This document shows positions 23,084 to 36,016 of a DNA stretch of 64,000 nt, one piece after another (the stretch's first letter is position 1; each line of letters starts with the position of its first letter). Made by a program: the position numbers and the translations under genes. The notes beneath the pieces are model-generated. The model was not told where the DNA came from. It made no database searches and saw nothing but the letters and a program-made list of their open reading frames with translations. Origin of the DNA: Sesamum alatum (Eukaryota; Streptophyta; Magnoliopsida; Lamiales; Pedaliaceae); the NCBI GenBank assembly GCA_034509735.1, contig JACGWO010000002.1:22801636-22865635 (forward strand), written 5' to 3'.

Positions 23084-25295
23084 TAAAAGAATCGGGTACG
23101 GCCCGGGAACGCAACGGAAGCGTAAAAACGTTAATTTAAAGCATAAATTTAAACGGGTTCAAAGGGGTGTTCCCTTTGAAGTTCCCGGGCGTTCGGTGTT
23201 TGTCAAAGCATAAAATAAAGAGGAGAAGAACATATGGCTAAAGGAAGTAAACAAAAGATACATGAAAACATAAAGAAAACCAACCTTATGTTCGTTGCAC
23301 GTAGAACCGGATTGTTTCTAGCGTTGTTCCCTTTCCGTTTCTCCTTCCGTTCACTTGAGGATCCAAATTAGAATCCCTCTAATTTGTCCACACCACACTA
23401 TGGAATGTATATCTCTAATCTATTGCTAGATAGAAGTAGAGAAAAGAAGAAGAAAAAACAATCCAAAACAACACTATTGATTAGTGTTTTTTGGAATGTT
23501 TTAGTTCAAACCTTTCCAAAAGGTATGAACACAAAAAGGAGAAATTTTCAGAGGTTTTTGGAGAGTTTCTTGATGGAAATTTCGTGCAAGACATAGCATA
23601 CAAGTTATGTGAATGGTTTTGTGTAAGTAGAGTTGTTGAATTCAAAATTCAACTTCTCTTGTCAACTTCCAAAGTAACTTACATACACACACCATTATCT
23701 ACATAACCATGCACCATTATAGCAAATAAAACCACCCACAAAATCATACAAAGGCTGGTCACATGTGCCTCACATGTGGAAGATTTTAATTCTTCCTTCA
23801 TTTGCTATAAATTGAATTTTTCCATGGACTAGGACTACTAGTCTTAGACTTTTATTTAATCTAATTAAATTAAGTCCAAACAAAGTCCATTGGGCATTAA
23901 TTAATCCAATTAATCTCAATCTAATTGATGCCCATAAGTTTATTTAATCCAATTAAATAAACATAAGTCCGAACTCTAATTAATTGATCCAATCAATTAA
24001 TTAATCGAAACCCGATAAATTAATCCAATTAATTTAAAGGTTCTAAGTCCAAAAATTAACTAATCCAATTAATTAATTCTTGGACCATCCATCAAATGGA
24101 TTTCCCAATAAATGATCCAATCATTTATTTTTCTCCTTGAATTAATTTAATCCAATTAAATTAATTCGCTTCTTCTAGAATTAATTCCAAATTAATTCTA
24201 CCAATTCCATAGTGATTTGTGTGTGACTCTTTAGGTTCACCCTCAGCTAGACTTGGGCTTGTGTCCAACACAATTGGTTAAATCCAATTTAATTAACTAT
24301 TTTCCAATTAACCATTAATCGGAAAACGCCCGTCACCATGGGTGGCCGTCTAGCAACGGTCCATGGCACTAGAGACTAGGTGAATGTTGGCGTGAACATT
24401 TAGGCTCTCGATTACCATACGAGTACGGTCCTTCCATCATCCGTCTCCCGGTCTAAGTCTAGGGCATGGAATTTGGCGTCGGTTCCCATCCTGGACTAGA
24501 CAACTATGCTCAATAACTCGAGACGCGTTTGCTCTATTGATCGACGTAGGAAACCATTCCCTACTCGACCAATCGCTGTGGCCACAGACTTAAAGAGCTT
24601 AAACCGTCTCAGAGCGCATAGGAGACTCGACTGTCATATACTGACAGGTGACGGATCCTATCTTGGAATCCACCGTCCTCAATACATATTCCGACTGCAC
24701 TGGATGAGGCTTATGATGAACGTATCCCAGATACGGGCATCTCTTGCCAGACCCTAGATACAACCTTCATATGCATGTGACTGCCATGATTCCTCAAGTC
24801 CGAGGACTAATCTCGTACTATCGGAGCCGAGAATTCCAGTCATACGACTAAGCCTCCAAGGCTTCCATATGACGATTCCCGCGAGTCAGTTCAGTCAGCT
24901 AACACCCACGTCAACTAACCCACTAATATTGCATAGACGTCCAACGTCTGTTGCCGATGAAACACGGCACTCATCCAATGAATGCAATCCTTAGTGCAAG
25001 TCTCTGTAGGACCCTCGATGCCCTGTCTCGAGGTCCTCGACTTGGAACATTCCAGACCAACCCTCAGAAGTTGGTTTCACAGCTGCCATCCAATGCGCAG
25101 CCCAACTACATGGGTTATACAATTGGTCTGTGGGCATTTGTTGTGACGTTAAAACATCGTTTAACGTAATCAGTAAGCACAACAAACACATAGTGCCACG
25201 GATGAATACTTACTATATTCATCAAGTCAATAAAGATTGCTAAATAGTACCCAAAACCGCCAATCCAATTGGCTTTCTGGTCACCTATTCTAACA
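23084..25295 (-). repeat. LTRa of the E2 complex (3' LTR)
   Basis: 2,212 bp. On the plus strand it starts TAAAAGAATCGGG (others TGAAAG) and ends TATTCTAACA. Palindrome at 24,576-24,587, CCATGG hairpin near 24,336-24,366. The polypurine tract of internal 1 follows at 25,296-25,306. Confidence 0.92.
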
Positions 25296-27536
25296 ATCTC
25301 CCACTTGACCTAAAGCCAATCACCCATGTTGCTCAGACTTATCTGAGCATGAGTAATCTGCGATATCCGGCTCGGTCTCACGGGTCTACCTTATTTCTGC
25401 CAAGATGATGCGGTCCAACCGCACGTCACCTCTTCATACCATTGCTCCAAGCAGATGGTACTGTCTAAGAATTTTCCTGGATCCATGATGAGATCTCGGT
25501 CCTATAGCTTGCGCTACAGCCATGTTGTTATCCTCCAAGGTAACTACTGGCTAGCATGTGCTAGGCACCACACCCAACCATTGGATGTAGTTTTTCATCC
25601 AAACCACTCTCCGGAGCAACTTCTAAAAATTGCCATACATTCAACTTTCATGGTCCGTCGTGGTGTCCCGCTTGAAACCTTTCCAAGCCACCACCTTACC
25701 ATTAAGCCTGAATATATGTTCATAATGAGACTAGATATTATTCACATGATCCTGGAAGCTAGTATCGCTATAGCCTTCCAGAATCAACTCTCCATTGAAC
25801 TTGCATCAAGAAACACTTCTTTAATCCTTATTCAGGTATAAAAGACTGTTCTCAACAGCAGTCTACTGCCTCCTCGGTACACACCCGATTTCTGTCGTTA
25901 TGCCGAAAGCATACACAACATCAGGTCCAATGCACCATACAACATACCCATATTGCCTACGGCAAAGACGTAGGGGATGTCAAACATCTAAGCTTCCTCA
26001 TCAGTCAACCTGACTGAGTCTTGGATAGCTTAACCCTATATATAGGAATCCAATTCCTTTCATGGAGAATTGCGTGAACAACATCTGTGTTTCAGTGTTT
26101 CCTAACATCTTAAATTCATTCCAAAGGAATAAGACGTTACACACTTAAACACTAGGAACACAACTAAACTCCCACTGACCCTCAAAGCTCGTTACTGATC
26201 GAGTCATACCCCACATGAACTCATCAAAACGAATATTCCAGTTACATAGAGTTTCAAACCTAGTTTGAATTCCATGTCGAATTCCATGGCTCCAAGCCAT
26301 TGATTCAATCCAATGTCCAACATTGCTTCTCCTTATGTCTTTTGGATTATAATCCAATTGACAGGACTGACCCAGAAACCTGTACCTCTCAGGTATCTAG
26401 GATATTCTGGTCATCCTTAGGAGGACTGGTAATATAGTCAGTAGGAAAACTTGATTACAAATGATGTTTGCTATATCATACTGAGGTGTCGCTCTACTTG
26501 ATTCCTCAAGGAGCTACTCCTTACACCGGTTATCCTTTGAAATCCAATTTCCCTTAGGACAACACATGAACCTGCGCAGACCTAGTTTGCCTCCCACTAG
26601 TCCCTTGACGTATGCAAGACCATCCTACATACTCAAGTACTTTGTAAGATACAGGCTTGCCATGCCATATCCAATATGGCGTCTGGGCCACGATCTTTAG
26701 AAAGTTCCATGTTTTACAACTTGGCCACTGTCTTAAGAACACGCCCAGATGGGCCAAGGTAGTTCAGTGAAAACACCGATCGAACCATGTCCAACAAGGT
26801 TCGATTCCTCCTTTATCAGAGACGCCGTTCAATTGTGGCGTTCCAGGAAGAATTCCACTGAGTGAGAATTCCATTCCCATTTAGATACATCAAGAGCTCA
26901 CACTAAATACACACCACTCGATCCAATCGAAGGTTAATTTTGCAACCAGTTTGATTCCCACTTCAAATCTAATTCCCTGAGCCTTCCAAAGGCCCTTAGA
27001 CTTGTGAACCCTCTACTGGTCTTGTGTACTCAGTGACCCACAGATGTCTGACTGGATCCAATCCAACAGACCACTAGCAAGCATACTTTGTCCTACAAAG
27101 AGCTTCTTGGCCATCTTCCTGCTCAGGAAGGACTTGCAAGCTAGCAGGCTCAAATTGTCTATTTCTAGACTCCTTGAATCTACTAACCTCCTTATCCTAT
27201 CTAGAGGAATGTGACCTAGCTTTGCATGCCAAATCTGTGAGTTTATCTTGATTATCCATTTCATCATTTGTTTTGAGCATTCATAATCTAATTATGGGAT
27301 AGTATTGAAACAATTATGCAAACAACCTAGCAGACAAGAATATTCATTCTTTGTCAAATAAAAGAAGCTTTCATTGATCAAAAACATGTAATCCTTATTG
27401 TCCAACAATAGAAAAACATAATTTGATCATGCTAGGTTACATAATTGTGACCTATCAACTCTATCCTAACATGATCACTGGCTAAGCCTAATTGGTCCCA
27501 TAGCAATTGCAGCAACAACCCAGCCATTGCCTAGCT
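25296..27536 (-). pseudogene. Internal 1: decayed pol lacking RT core
   Basis: On the minus strand: pre-integrase and integrase start (27,013-27,267; WHAKLGHIPLDRI, then SLLACKS replacing the C-x2-C), a decayed integrase, the pre-RT hinge (about 26,554-26,757 and 26,145-26,357), a deletion junction at about 26,236-26,262, then RNase H traces. The YVDD-equivalent is destroyed. It cannot have encoded a working RT or integrase. Confidence 0.82.
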
Positions 27537-28526
27537 TTAGAACCATCTCCGTCTTAGCCTTCTACTCCTTCCCATTTCCTGCAAACCATTTGCAGATATG
27601 AGCTCTACAACTGGTATCCAATACCCAAGAAGTAGAATAGTAATCATGTTAAAGCTCAAATCAAATGTACCTTGGTTGGAGAGGAGTTTAGGACACTCCC
27701 TCTTCCAATGCCCTTTTTTCACGACAATATATGCAAACATCTTTTGCAATCCTTGACTGCCGAACCGCCTTCCTTTTTCCTTTGCCCATGCCCAGCATGG
27801 CAACAGGAGCGCTCTGTGCGCTTGCAGCGGCTGATTCTGTCTTACCCTTCTTCCTCCTCCAGCGTCCGGCCCCTTTGCCTTTCGCTCTTGAGGTCGAAGC
27901 CTCCCCAACCAATACCGACGGCGCAGACTTTTCAATCGTTGCCTCGTACTGGACCAACATGTTTATCAACTCATGAAGGTCTTTTTCAAGCCCATTCATG
28001 TTATAGTTCACGATAAACGGGTCAAAAGAGGGAGGAAGAGACTGAAGGATCACGTCGATGTACGTTTCTTTTTCAAGATCAGCTCGGAGGCCTTTGAGCT
28101 TCTCCACTAGGGATAGCATCATCACTCCATGCTGGTGTACAGAAAACCCTTCTGTCATCTTAGCTCCGAAAAATGCCTTCGTCGCAGCATATCTAATATG
28201 CTGGTCCGGTACCGCATAAACGTCTTTTCATGCGGAGCATTATCGAGCTGACATCATCCAGCCGATCATACTGTTTCTGGATCTCATTAGTCATGGATTC
28301 CAGTATGATGCTGCGGACCTTGCGGTTGTCCTCCTGCCATTCATTGAACGTCAAACGCTCTTCTGACGAGGACCCCTCCGGCAAGACCCGAGGAAGTGGC
28401 TTATCCAGAACGTAAGCCTAGTTTTCAAAATCTAGGACAATCCTCAGATTTCGCAGCCAATCGTTATAGTTTGTTCCGTCAAATTTATTAGTCTCAAAAA
28501 ATTACAGCGAGCGGATTCTTAGACAT
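27537..28526 (-). pseudogene. Internal 1: gag, frameshifted
   Basis: The same gag as at 35,028-36,016 (MSKNP start at 28,526). It is broken by an extra T at about 28,225 (in GTCTTTTCATG) and an extra T at about 27,712 (CCCTTTTTTC). Both are homopolymer-length differences. TAG at 28,418-28,420 replaces a Gln codon after FEN. The CCHC region is recognisable. Confidence 0.85.
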
Positions 28527-30552
28527 CTACATTCAAAAATGTAAAGCAGAAAATTAGTAGATTATTATAATATAGAATTCAAGTTAAGACTTGGTCTTTA
28601 GTCATTAACCCCTCCCACTATTTCTTCAAAAAAAAAAACCCACCACTCTCAAGTAGGGTTTTCGGGAAACCATTTCCTAGTGGGCTCGGAGTCCACAAAC
28701 GCAATTCTCCATGCCCCGCTTTTACGATTCACATGGGAAAGGCTTTGTGGGAGGTATCCAATACCATTCTCATCCAATGAGATCCCCAAGATATTTTGCC
28801 TCGCCTCTTCACATGATCCCAAGGACTCCAAGCGAATCATGTTACTTAACGTTAGGCCCGACCCATCAACCAAATGAATATCTCAACTATCGCCCCCCAC
28901 GACTCGTGAGACAGGGAAATAGGAGTATATTCCATTCGTTCATAACAACAGTGCAGCTTCTTTCATTCCAAACGTGCACGACTCGTGAGACCACGAATGG
29001 GTGAAAGTAGCTTCCTCACTACATTGCTATGGATGGAAGGCTTGGAATAATCAAACCATTTGATTTTAATTCCATTTTGGGCCTAATATTTACTTGGACC
29101 ATCCAAGTGAGAGTTATAGTTTATTAAGACTGAGACCTCATCATTATTAGTACTTTGCATGCTCAAGTTTTAAACATTTAATGTAAATAATGCATTCCAA
29201 ACACATCATACATCAAAGCATTAAAACATTAAACACATGCAAAACAAGCCTAGCACGCCCCTGTTAGGATAATCACAAGCCCGTTCCTAAGTGATCCACT
29301 GAGCCCGCAGTGGATCTATGGTCAATCTAGGGTAAGCCTACACTATTACAACTTTTACATCCCATTATCATTCTAATGGGGCCTTGTAAATCCTTCTTTG
29401 TTCTTCTTGACCTTCCACCGTGGGCTCCGTCCACCGGACCTTCATCTCCTTGGAAGCTTACATTTAATAAAATAAAGCCTCACAGTCTAATCTACTCTCA
29501 TTACAACTTAAAAGAAACCCCAATCATAAGTCGGGGGAGTACATTAAAAGAGAGGAAGAAAGCCTTATTATTCCAAGGCTAAAAACGATAGAGAGAAGAG
29601 AAAAACAAAGAGGCACGCAGGCCTCACCCAACAAAAATATAAACCATACATAGGTCAATGGGCTAGTGATCATCCTTATTGTTTATTAAATAAACAACAA
29701 TAAAGCACATTTATATCAAATATAAACATGCCAACAAATAAATACATCCCATGCATTTATAAATAGATATCCAATATCTAAAACAATAAACATAATAAAA
29801 TGCAGAAAATATCATATTAATAATGCAATTAAAAATATGGATATCAACTATACATCCAATGTACAATTTTTTTTTTTTTTTTTTGTTTGGAAACCATTTC
29901 CAAAATAATCTAAGGCATAAAAAAAATAATTTTAGAAAATCCAATTTAACCAAAATTAAAAATAGGCCAAAATTAATAATTTCAGAAAACTAGCAGAAAT
30001 CAGGAAAATCCAATTTTCCGGAAAAAAACGGCAAAAACGGCACAAAACAGTGCTGCCGGCCGGCCGTCCCAGACGGCCGTGCGCGCGCGCGCGCGCGCAG
30101 GCGCCCCTGCCTGCGCGCCGCGCGCGCGCACGCTCAGCAGCGCGCGCGGCCGCCCGCGTGCAGCAGCAGGCGCGCGCGCGCACGGGCGGACGCCCGCGCA
30201 CGCCTGCGGCCGCGCGCGCGCGCCCGCGCGCAGGCGCCCTGCCTGCGCGCGCGGGCGCGCGCCTGCTGCCCCTGCCGGGCGGCCGGCACCGTTTTTCACT
30301 TTTTTTTTTTTTTTTTTTTTTTTTATTTTAAACTTCTGCTATAAAAACTGAAATTAAACATGCATTTACAGAAAATCCAATTCTCAAAAATGCATGGATA
30401 TCCATAATTTCAAAAGCAAAATTAACACATATTTTCTACACATATTATCATGCATTAAAGCCATAAATCATGCTTTCCAAAAGCAATTTAAACATGTTCT
30501 TCATGCTTAACACATAATAACATGTAATTCCTATAGCCACAGCACCGAACCA
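28527..30552 (-). other. Internal 1: leader, with GC-rich block
   Basis: Non-coding leader between gag and primer site. It contains the palindrome pair CACGACTCGTG (28,898-28,908 and 28,977-28,987), A/T-rich sequence and a T-run (about 29,868-29,884). An extremely CG-rich block (30,053-30,290) with alternating CG runs is followed by another long T-run. Long Ala/Arg/Pro frames in the block exist on both strands and reflect composition only. Confidence 0.75.
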
Positions 30553-30565
30553 GGCTCTGATACCA
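30553..30565 (-). other. Primer-binding site of internal 1
   Basis: GGCTCTGATACCA on the plus strand, i.e. TGGTATCAGAGCC on the minus strand, one base inside LTRb. Initiator tRNA-Met type. Confidence 0.93.
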
Positions 30566-30566
30566 C

Positions 30567-32787
30567 TGAAAGAATCGGGTACGGCCCGGGAACGCAACGG
30601 AAGCGTAAAAAAACGTTAATTTAAAGCATAAATTTAAACGGGTTCAAAGGGGTGTTCCCTTTGAAGTTCCCGGGCGTTCGGTGTTTGTCAAAGCATAAAA
30701 TAAAGAGGAGAAGAACATATGGCTAAAGGAAGTAAACAAAAGAATACATGAAAACATAAAGAAAACCAACCTTATGTTCGTTGCACGTAGAACCGGATTG
30801 TTTCTAGCGTTGTTCCCTTTCCGTTTCTCCTTCCGTTCACTTGAGGATCCAAATTAGAATCCCTCTAATTTGTCCACACCACACTATGGAATGTATATCT
30901 CTAATTCTATTGCTAGATAGAAGTAGAGAAAAGAAGAAGAAAAAAACAATCCAAAACAACACTATTGATTAGTGTTTTTTGGAATGTTTTTAGTTCAACC
31001 TTTCCAAAAGGTATGAACACAAAAAAGGAGAAATTTTCAGAGGTTTTTGGAGAGTTTCTTGATGGAAATTTCGTGCAAGACATAGCATACAAGTTATGTG
31101 AATGGTTTTGTGTAAGTAGAGTTGTTGAATTCAAAATTCAACTTCTCTTGTCAACTTCCAAAGTAACTTACATACACACACCATTATCTACATAACCATG
31201 CACCATTATAGCAAATAAAAACCACCCACAAAATCATACAAAGGCTGGTCACATGTGCCTCACATGTGGAAGATTTTAATTCTTCCTTCATTTGCTATAA
31301 ATTGAATTTTTCCATGGACTAGGACTACTAGTCTTAGACTTTTATTTAATCTAATTAAATTAAGTCCAAACAAAGTCCATTGGGCATTAATTAATCCAAT
31401 TAATCTCAATCTAATTGATGCCCATAAGTTTATTTAATCCAATTAAATAAACATAAGTCCGAACTCTAATTAATTGATCCAATCAATTAATTAATCGAAA
31501 CCCGATAAATTAATCCAATTAATTTAAAGGTTCTAAGTCCAAAAATTAACTAATCCAATTAATTAATTCTTGGACCATCCATCAAATGGATTTCCCAATA
31601 AATGATCCAATCATTTATTTTTCTCCTTGAATTAATTTAATCCAATTAAATTAATTCGCTTCTTCTAGAATTAATTCCAAATTAATTCTACCAATTCCAT
31701 AGTGATTTGTGTGTGACTCTTTAGGTTCACCCTCAGCTAGACTTGGGCTTGTGTCCAACACAATTGGTTAAATCCAATTTAATTAACTATTTTCCAATTA
31801 ACCATTAATCGGAAAACGCCCGTCACCATGGGTGGCCGTCTAGCAACGGTCCATGGCACTAGAGACTAGGTGAATGTTGGCGTGAACATTTAGGCTCTCG
31901 ATTACCATACGAGTACGGTCCTTCCATCATCCGTCTCCCGGTCTAAGTCTAGGGCATGGAATTTGGCGTCGGTTCCCATCCTGGACTAGACAACTATGCT
32001 CAATAACTCGAGACGCGTTTGCTCTATTGATCGACGTAGGAAAACCATTCCCTACTCGACCAATCGCTGTGGCCACAGACTTAAAGAGCTTAAACCGTCT
32101 CAGAGCGCATAGGAGACTCGACTGTCATATACAGACAGGTGACGGATCCTATCTTGGAATCCACCGTCCTCAATACATATTCCGACTGCACTGGATGAGG
32201 CTTATGATGAACGTATCCCAGATACGGGCATCTCTTGCCAGACCCTAGATACAACCTTCATATGCATGTGACTGCCATGATTCCTCAAGTCCGAGGACTA
32301 ATCTCGTACTATCGGAGCCGAGAATTCCAGTCATACCGACTAAGCCTCCAAGGCTTCCATATGACGATTCCCGCGAGTCAGTTCAGTCAGCTAACACCCA
32401 CGTCAACTAACCCACTAATATTGCATAGACGTCCAACGTCTGTTGCCGATGAAACACGGCACTCATCCAATGAATGCAATCCTTAGTGCAAGTCTCTGTA
32501 GGACCCTCGATGCCCTGTCTCGAGGTCCTCGACTTGGAACATTCCAGACCAACCCTCAGAAGTTGGTTTCACAGCTGCCATCCAATGCGCAGCCCAACTA
32601 CATGGGTTATACAATTGGTCTGTGGGCATTTGTTGTGACGTTAAAACATCGTTTAACGTAATCAGTAAGCACAACAAACACATAGTGCCACGGATGAATA
32701 CTTACTATATTCATCAAGTCAATAAAGATTGCTAAATAGTACCCAAAACCGCCAATCCAATTGGCTTTCTGGTCACCTATTCTAACA
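30567..32787 (-). repeat. LTRb, shared between the two tandem copies
   Basis: 2,221 bp. It acts as the 5' LTR of internal 1 (primer site at its left) and as the 3' LTR of internal 2 (polypurine tract at 32,788-32,798 at its right). Palindrome at 32,067-32,078; CCATGG hairpin near 31,828-31,858. Confidence 0.9.
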
Positions 32788-35027
32788 ATCTCCCACTTGA
32801 CCTAAAGCCAATCACCCATGTTGCTCAGACTTATCTGAGCATGAGTAATCTGCGATATCCGGCTCGGTCTCACGGGTCTACCTTATTTCTGCCAAGATGA
32901 TGCGGTCCAACCGCACGTCACCTCTTTCATACCATTGCTCCAAGCAGATGGTACTGTCTAAGAATTTTCCTGGATCCATGATGAGATCTCGGTCCTATAG
33001 CTTGCGCTACAGCCATGTTGTTATCCTCCAAGGTAACTACTGGCTAGCATGTGCTAGGCACCACACCCAACCATTGGATGTAGTTTTTCATCCAAACCAC
33101 TCTCCGGAGCAACTTCTAAAATTGCCATACATTCAACTTTCATGGTCCGTCGTGGTGTCCCGCTTGAAACCTTTCCAAGCCACCACCTTACCATTAAGCC
33201 TGAATATATGTTCATAATGAGACTAGATATTATTCACATGATCCTGGAAGCTAGTATCGCTATAGCCTTCCAGAATCAACTCTCCATTGAACTTGCATCA
33301 AGAACACTTCTTTAATCCTTATTCAGGTATAAAAGACTGTTCTCAACAGCAGTCTACTGCCTCCTCGGTACACACCCGATTTCTGTCGTTATGCCGAAAG
33401 CATACACAACATCAGGTCCAATGCACCATACAACATACCCATATTGCCTACGGCAAAGACGTAGGGGATGTCAAACATCTAAGCTTCCTCATCAGTCAAC
33501 CTGACTGAGTCTTGGATAGCTTAACCCTATATATAGGAATCCAATTCCTTTCATGGAGAATTGCGTGAACAACATCTGTGTTTCAGTGTTTCCTAACATC
33601 TTAAATTCATTCCAAAGGAATAAGACGTTACACACTTAAACACTAGGAACACAACTAAACTCCCACTGACCCTCAAAGCTCGTTACTGATCGAGTCATAC
33701 CCCACATGAACTCATCAAAACGAATATTCCAGTTACATAGAGTTTCAAACCTAGTTTGAATTCCATGTCGAATTCCATGGCTCCAAGCCATTGATTCAAT
33801 CCAATGTCCAACATTGCTTCTCCTTATGTCTTTTGGATTATAATCCAATTGACAGGACTGACCCAGAAACCTGTACCTCTCAGGTATCTAGGATATTCTG
33901 GTCATCCTTAGGAGGACTGGTAATATAGTCAGTAGGAAAACTTGATTACAAATGATGTTTGCTATATCATACTGAGGTGTCGCTCTACTTGATTCCTCAA
34001 GGAGCTACTCCTTACACCGGTTATCCTTTGAAATCCAATTTCCCTTAGGACAACACATGAACCTGCGCAGACCTAGTTTGCCTCCCACTAGTCCCTTGAC
34101 GTATGCAAGACCATCCTACATACTCAAGTACTTTGTAAGATACAGGCTTGCCATGCCATATCCAATATGGCGTCTGGGCCACGATCTTTAGAAAGTTCCA
34201 TGTTTTACAACTTGGCCACTGTCTTAAGAACACGCCCAGATGGGCCAAGGTAGTTCAGTGAAAACACCGATCGAACCATGTCCAACAAGGTTCGATTCCT
34301 CCTTTATCAGAGACGCCGTTCAATTGTGGCGTTCCAGGAAGAATTCCACTGAGTGAGAATTCCATTCCCATTTAGATACATCAAGAGCTCACACTAAATA
34401 CACACCACTCGATCCAATCGAAGGTTAATTTTGCAACCAGTTTGATTCCCACTTCAAATCTAATTCCCTGAGCCTTCCAAAGGCCCTTAGACTTGTGAAC
34501 CCTCTACTGGTCTTGTGTACTCAGTGACCCACAGATGTCTGACTGGATCCAATCCAACAGACCACTAGCAAGCATACTTTGTCCTACAAAGAGCTTCTTG
34601 GCCATCTTCCTGCTCAGGAAGGACTTGCAAGCTAGCAGGCTCAAATTGTCTATTTCTAGACTCCTTGAATCTACTAACCTCCTTATCCTATCTAGAGGAA
34701 TGTGACCTAGCTTTGCATGCCAAATCTGTGAGTTTATCTTGATTATCCATTTCATCATTTGTTTTGAGCATTCATAATCTAATTATGGGATAGTATTGAA
34801 ACAATTATGCAAACAACCTAGCAGACAAGAATATTCATTCTTTGTCAAATAAAAGAAGCTTTCATTGATCAAAAACATGTAATCCTTATTGTCCAACAAT
34901 AGAAAAACATAATTTGATCATGCTAGGTTACATAATTGTGACCTATCAACTCTATCCTAACATGATCACTGGCTAAGCCTAATTGGTCCCATAGCAATTG
35001 CAGCAACAACCCAGCCATTGCCTAGCT
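32788..35027 (-). pseudogene. Internal 2: decayed pol lacking RT core
   Basis: Copy of the internal 1 pol with the same stops and the same RT deletion (junction about 33,727-33,750). Integrase start at 34,504-34,758. Differs from internal 1 by a handful of homopolymer indels. Confidence 0.82.
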
Positions 35028-36016
35028 TTAGAACCATCTCCGTCTTAGCCTTCTACTCCTTCCCATTTCCTGCAAACCATTTGCAGATATGAGCTCTACA
35101 ACTGGTATCCAATACCCAAGAAGTAGAATAGTAATCATGTTAAAGCTCAAATCAAATGTACCTTGGTTGGAGAGGAGTTTAGGACACTCCCTCTTCCAAT
35201 GCCCTTTTTCACGACAATATATGCAAACATCTTTTGCAATCCTTGACTGCCGAACCGCCTTCCTTTTTCCTTTGCCCATGCCCAGCATGGCAACAGGAGC
35301 GCTCTGTGCGCTTGCAGCGGCTGATTCTGTCTTACCCTTCTTCCTCCTCCAGCGTCCGGCCCCTTTGCCTTTCGCTCTTGAGGTCGAAGCCTCCCCAACC
35401 AATACCGACGGCGCAGACTTTTCAATCGTTGCCTCGTACTGGACCAACATGTTTATCAACTCATGAAGGTCTTTTTCAAGCCCATTCATGTTATAGTTCA
35501 CGATAAACGGGTCAAAAGAGGGAGGAAGAGACTGAAGGATCACGTCGATGTACGTTTCTTTTTCAAGATCAGCTCGGAGGCCTTTGAGCTTCTCCACTAG
35601 GGATAGCATCATCACTCCATGCTGGTGTACAGAAAACCCTTCTGTCATCTTAGCTCCGAAAAATGCCTTCGTCGCAGCATATCTAATATGCTGGTCCGGT
35701 ACCGCATAAACGTCTTTCATGCGGAGCATTATCGAGCTGACATCATCCAGCCGATCATACTGTTTCTGGATCTCATTAGTCATGGATTCCAGTATGATGC
35801 TGCGGACCTTGCGGTTGTCCTCCTGCCATTCATTGAACGTCAAACGCTCTTCTGACGAGGACCCCTCCGGCAAGACCCGAGGAAGTGGCTTATCCAGAAC
35901 GTAAGCCTAGTTTTCAAAATCTAGGACAATCCTCAGATTTCGCAGCCAATCGTTATAGTTTGTTCCGTCAAATTTATTAGTCTCAAAAAAATTACAGCGA
36001 GCGGATTCTTAGACAT
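35028..36016 (-). pseudogene. Internal 2: gag, best-preserved copy
   Basis: Minus strand. ATG at 36,016 (MSKNP), a frame break in an A-run at about 35,985, TAG at 35,907-35,909, then an uninterrupted 281-codon frame from MPEGS (35,873). That frame has the gag core (LQSLPPSFDPFIVNYNMNGL), a basic Ser/Ala linker and an intact CCHC knuckle CIYCREKGHWKREC at about 35,190-35,231. After the knuckle the frame leaves the protease frame: the SWVLDT-like text lies in another frame. The capsid/nucleocapsid part could still be translated, but from an internal start. Confidence 0.85.

Noticed and set aside
30000..30351. Long Ala/Arg/Pro-rich open frames on both strands (also 37,479-37,834)
   Set aside because: They overlap in several frames, lie in the CG-alternating leader block, and are explained by lack of A/T-containing stop codons there. 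No homology or conserved start.
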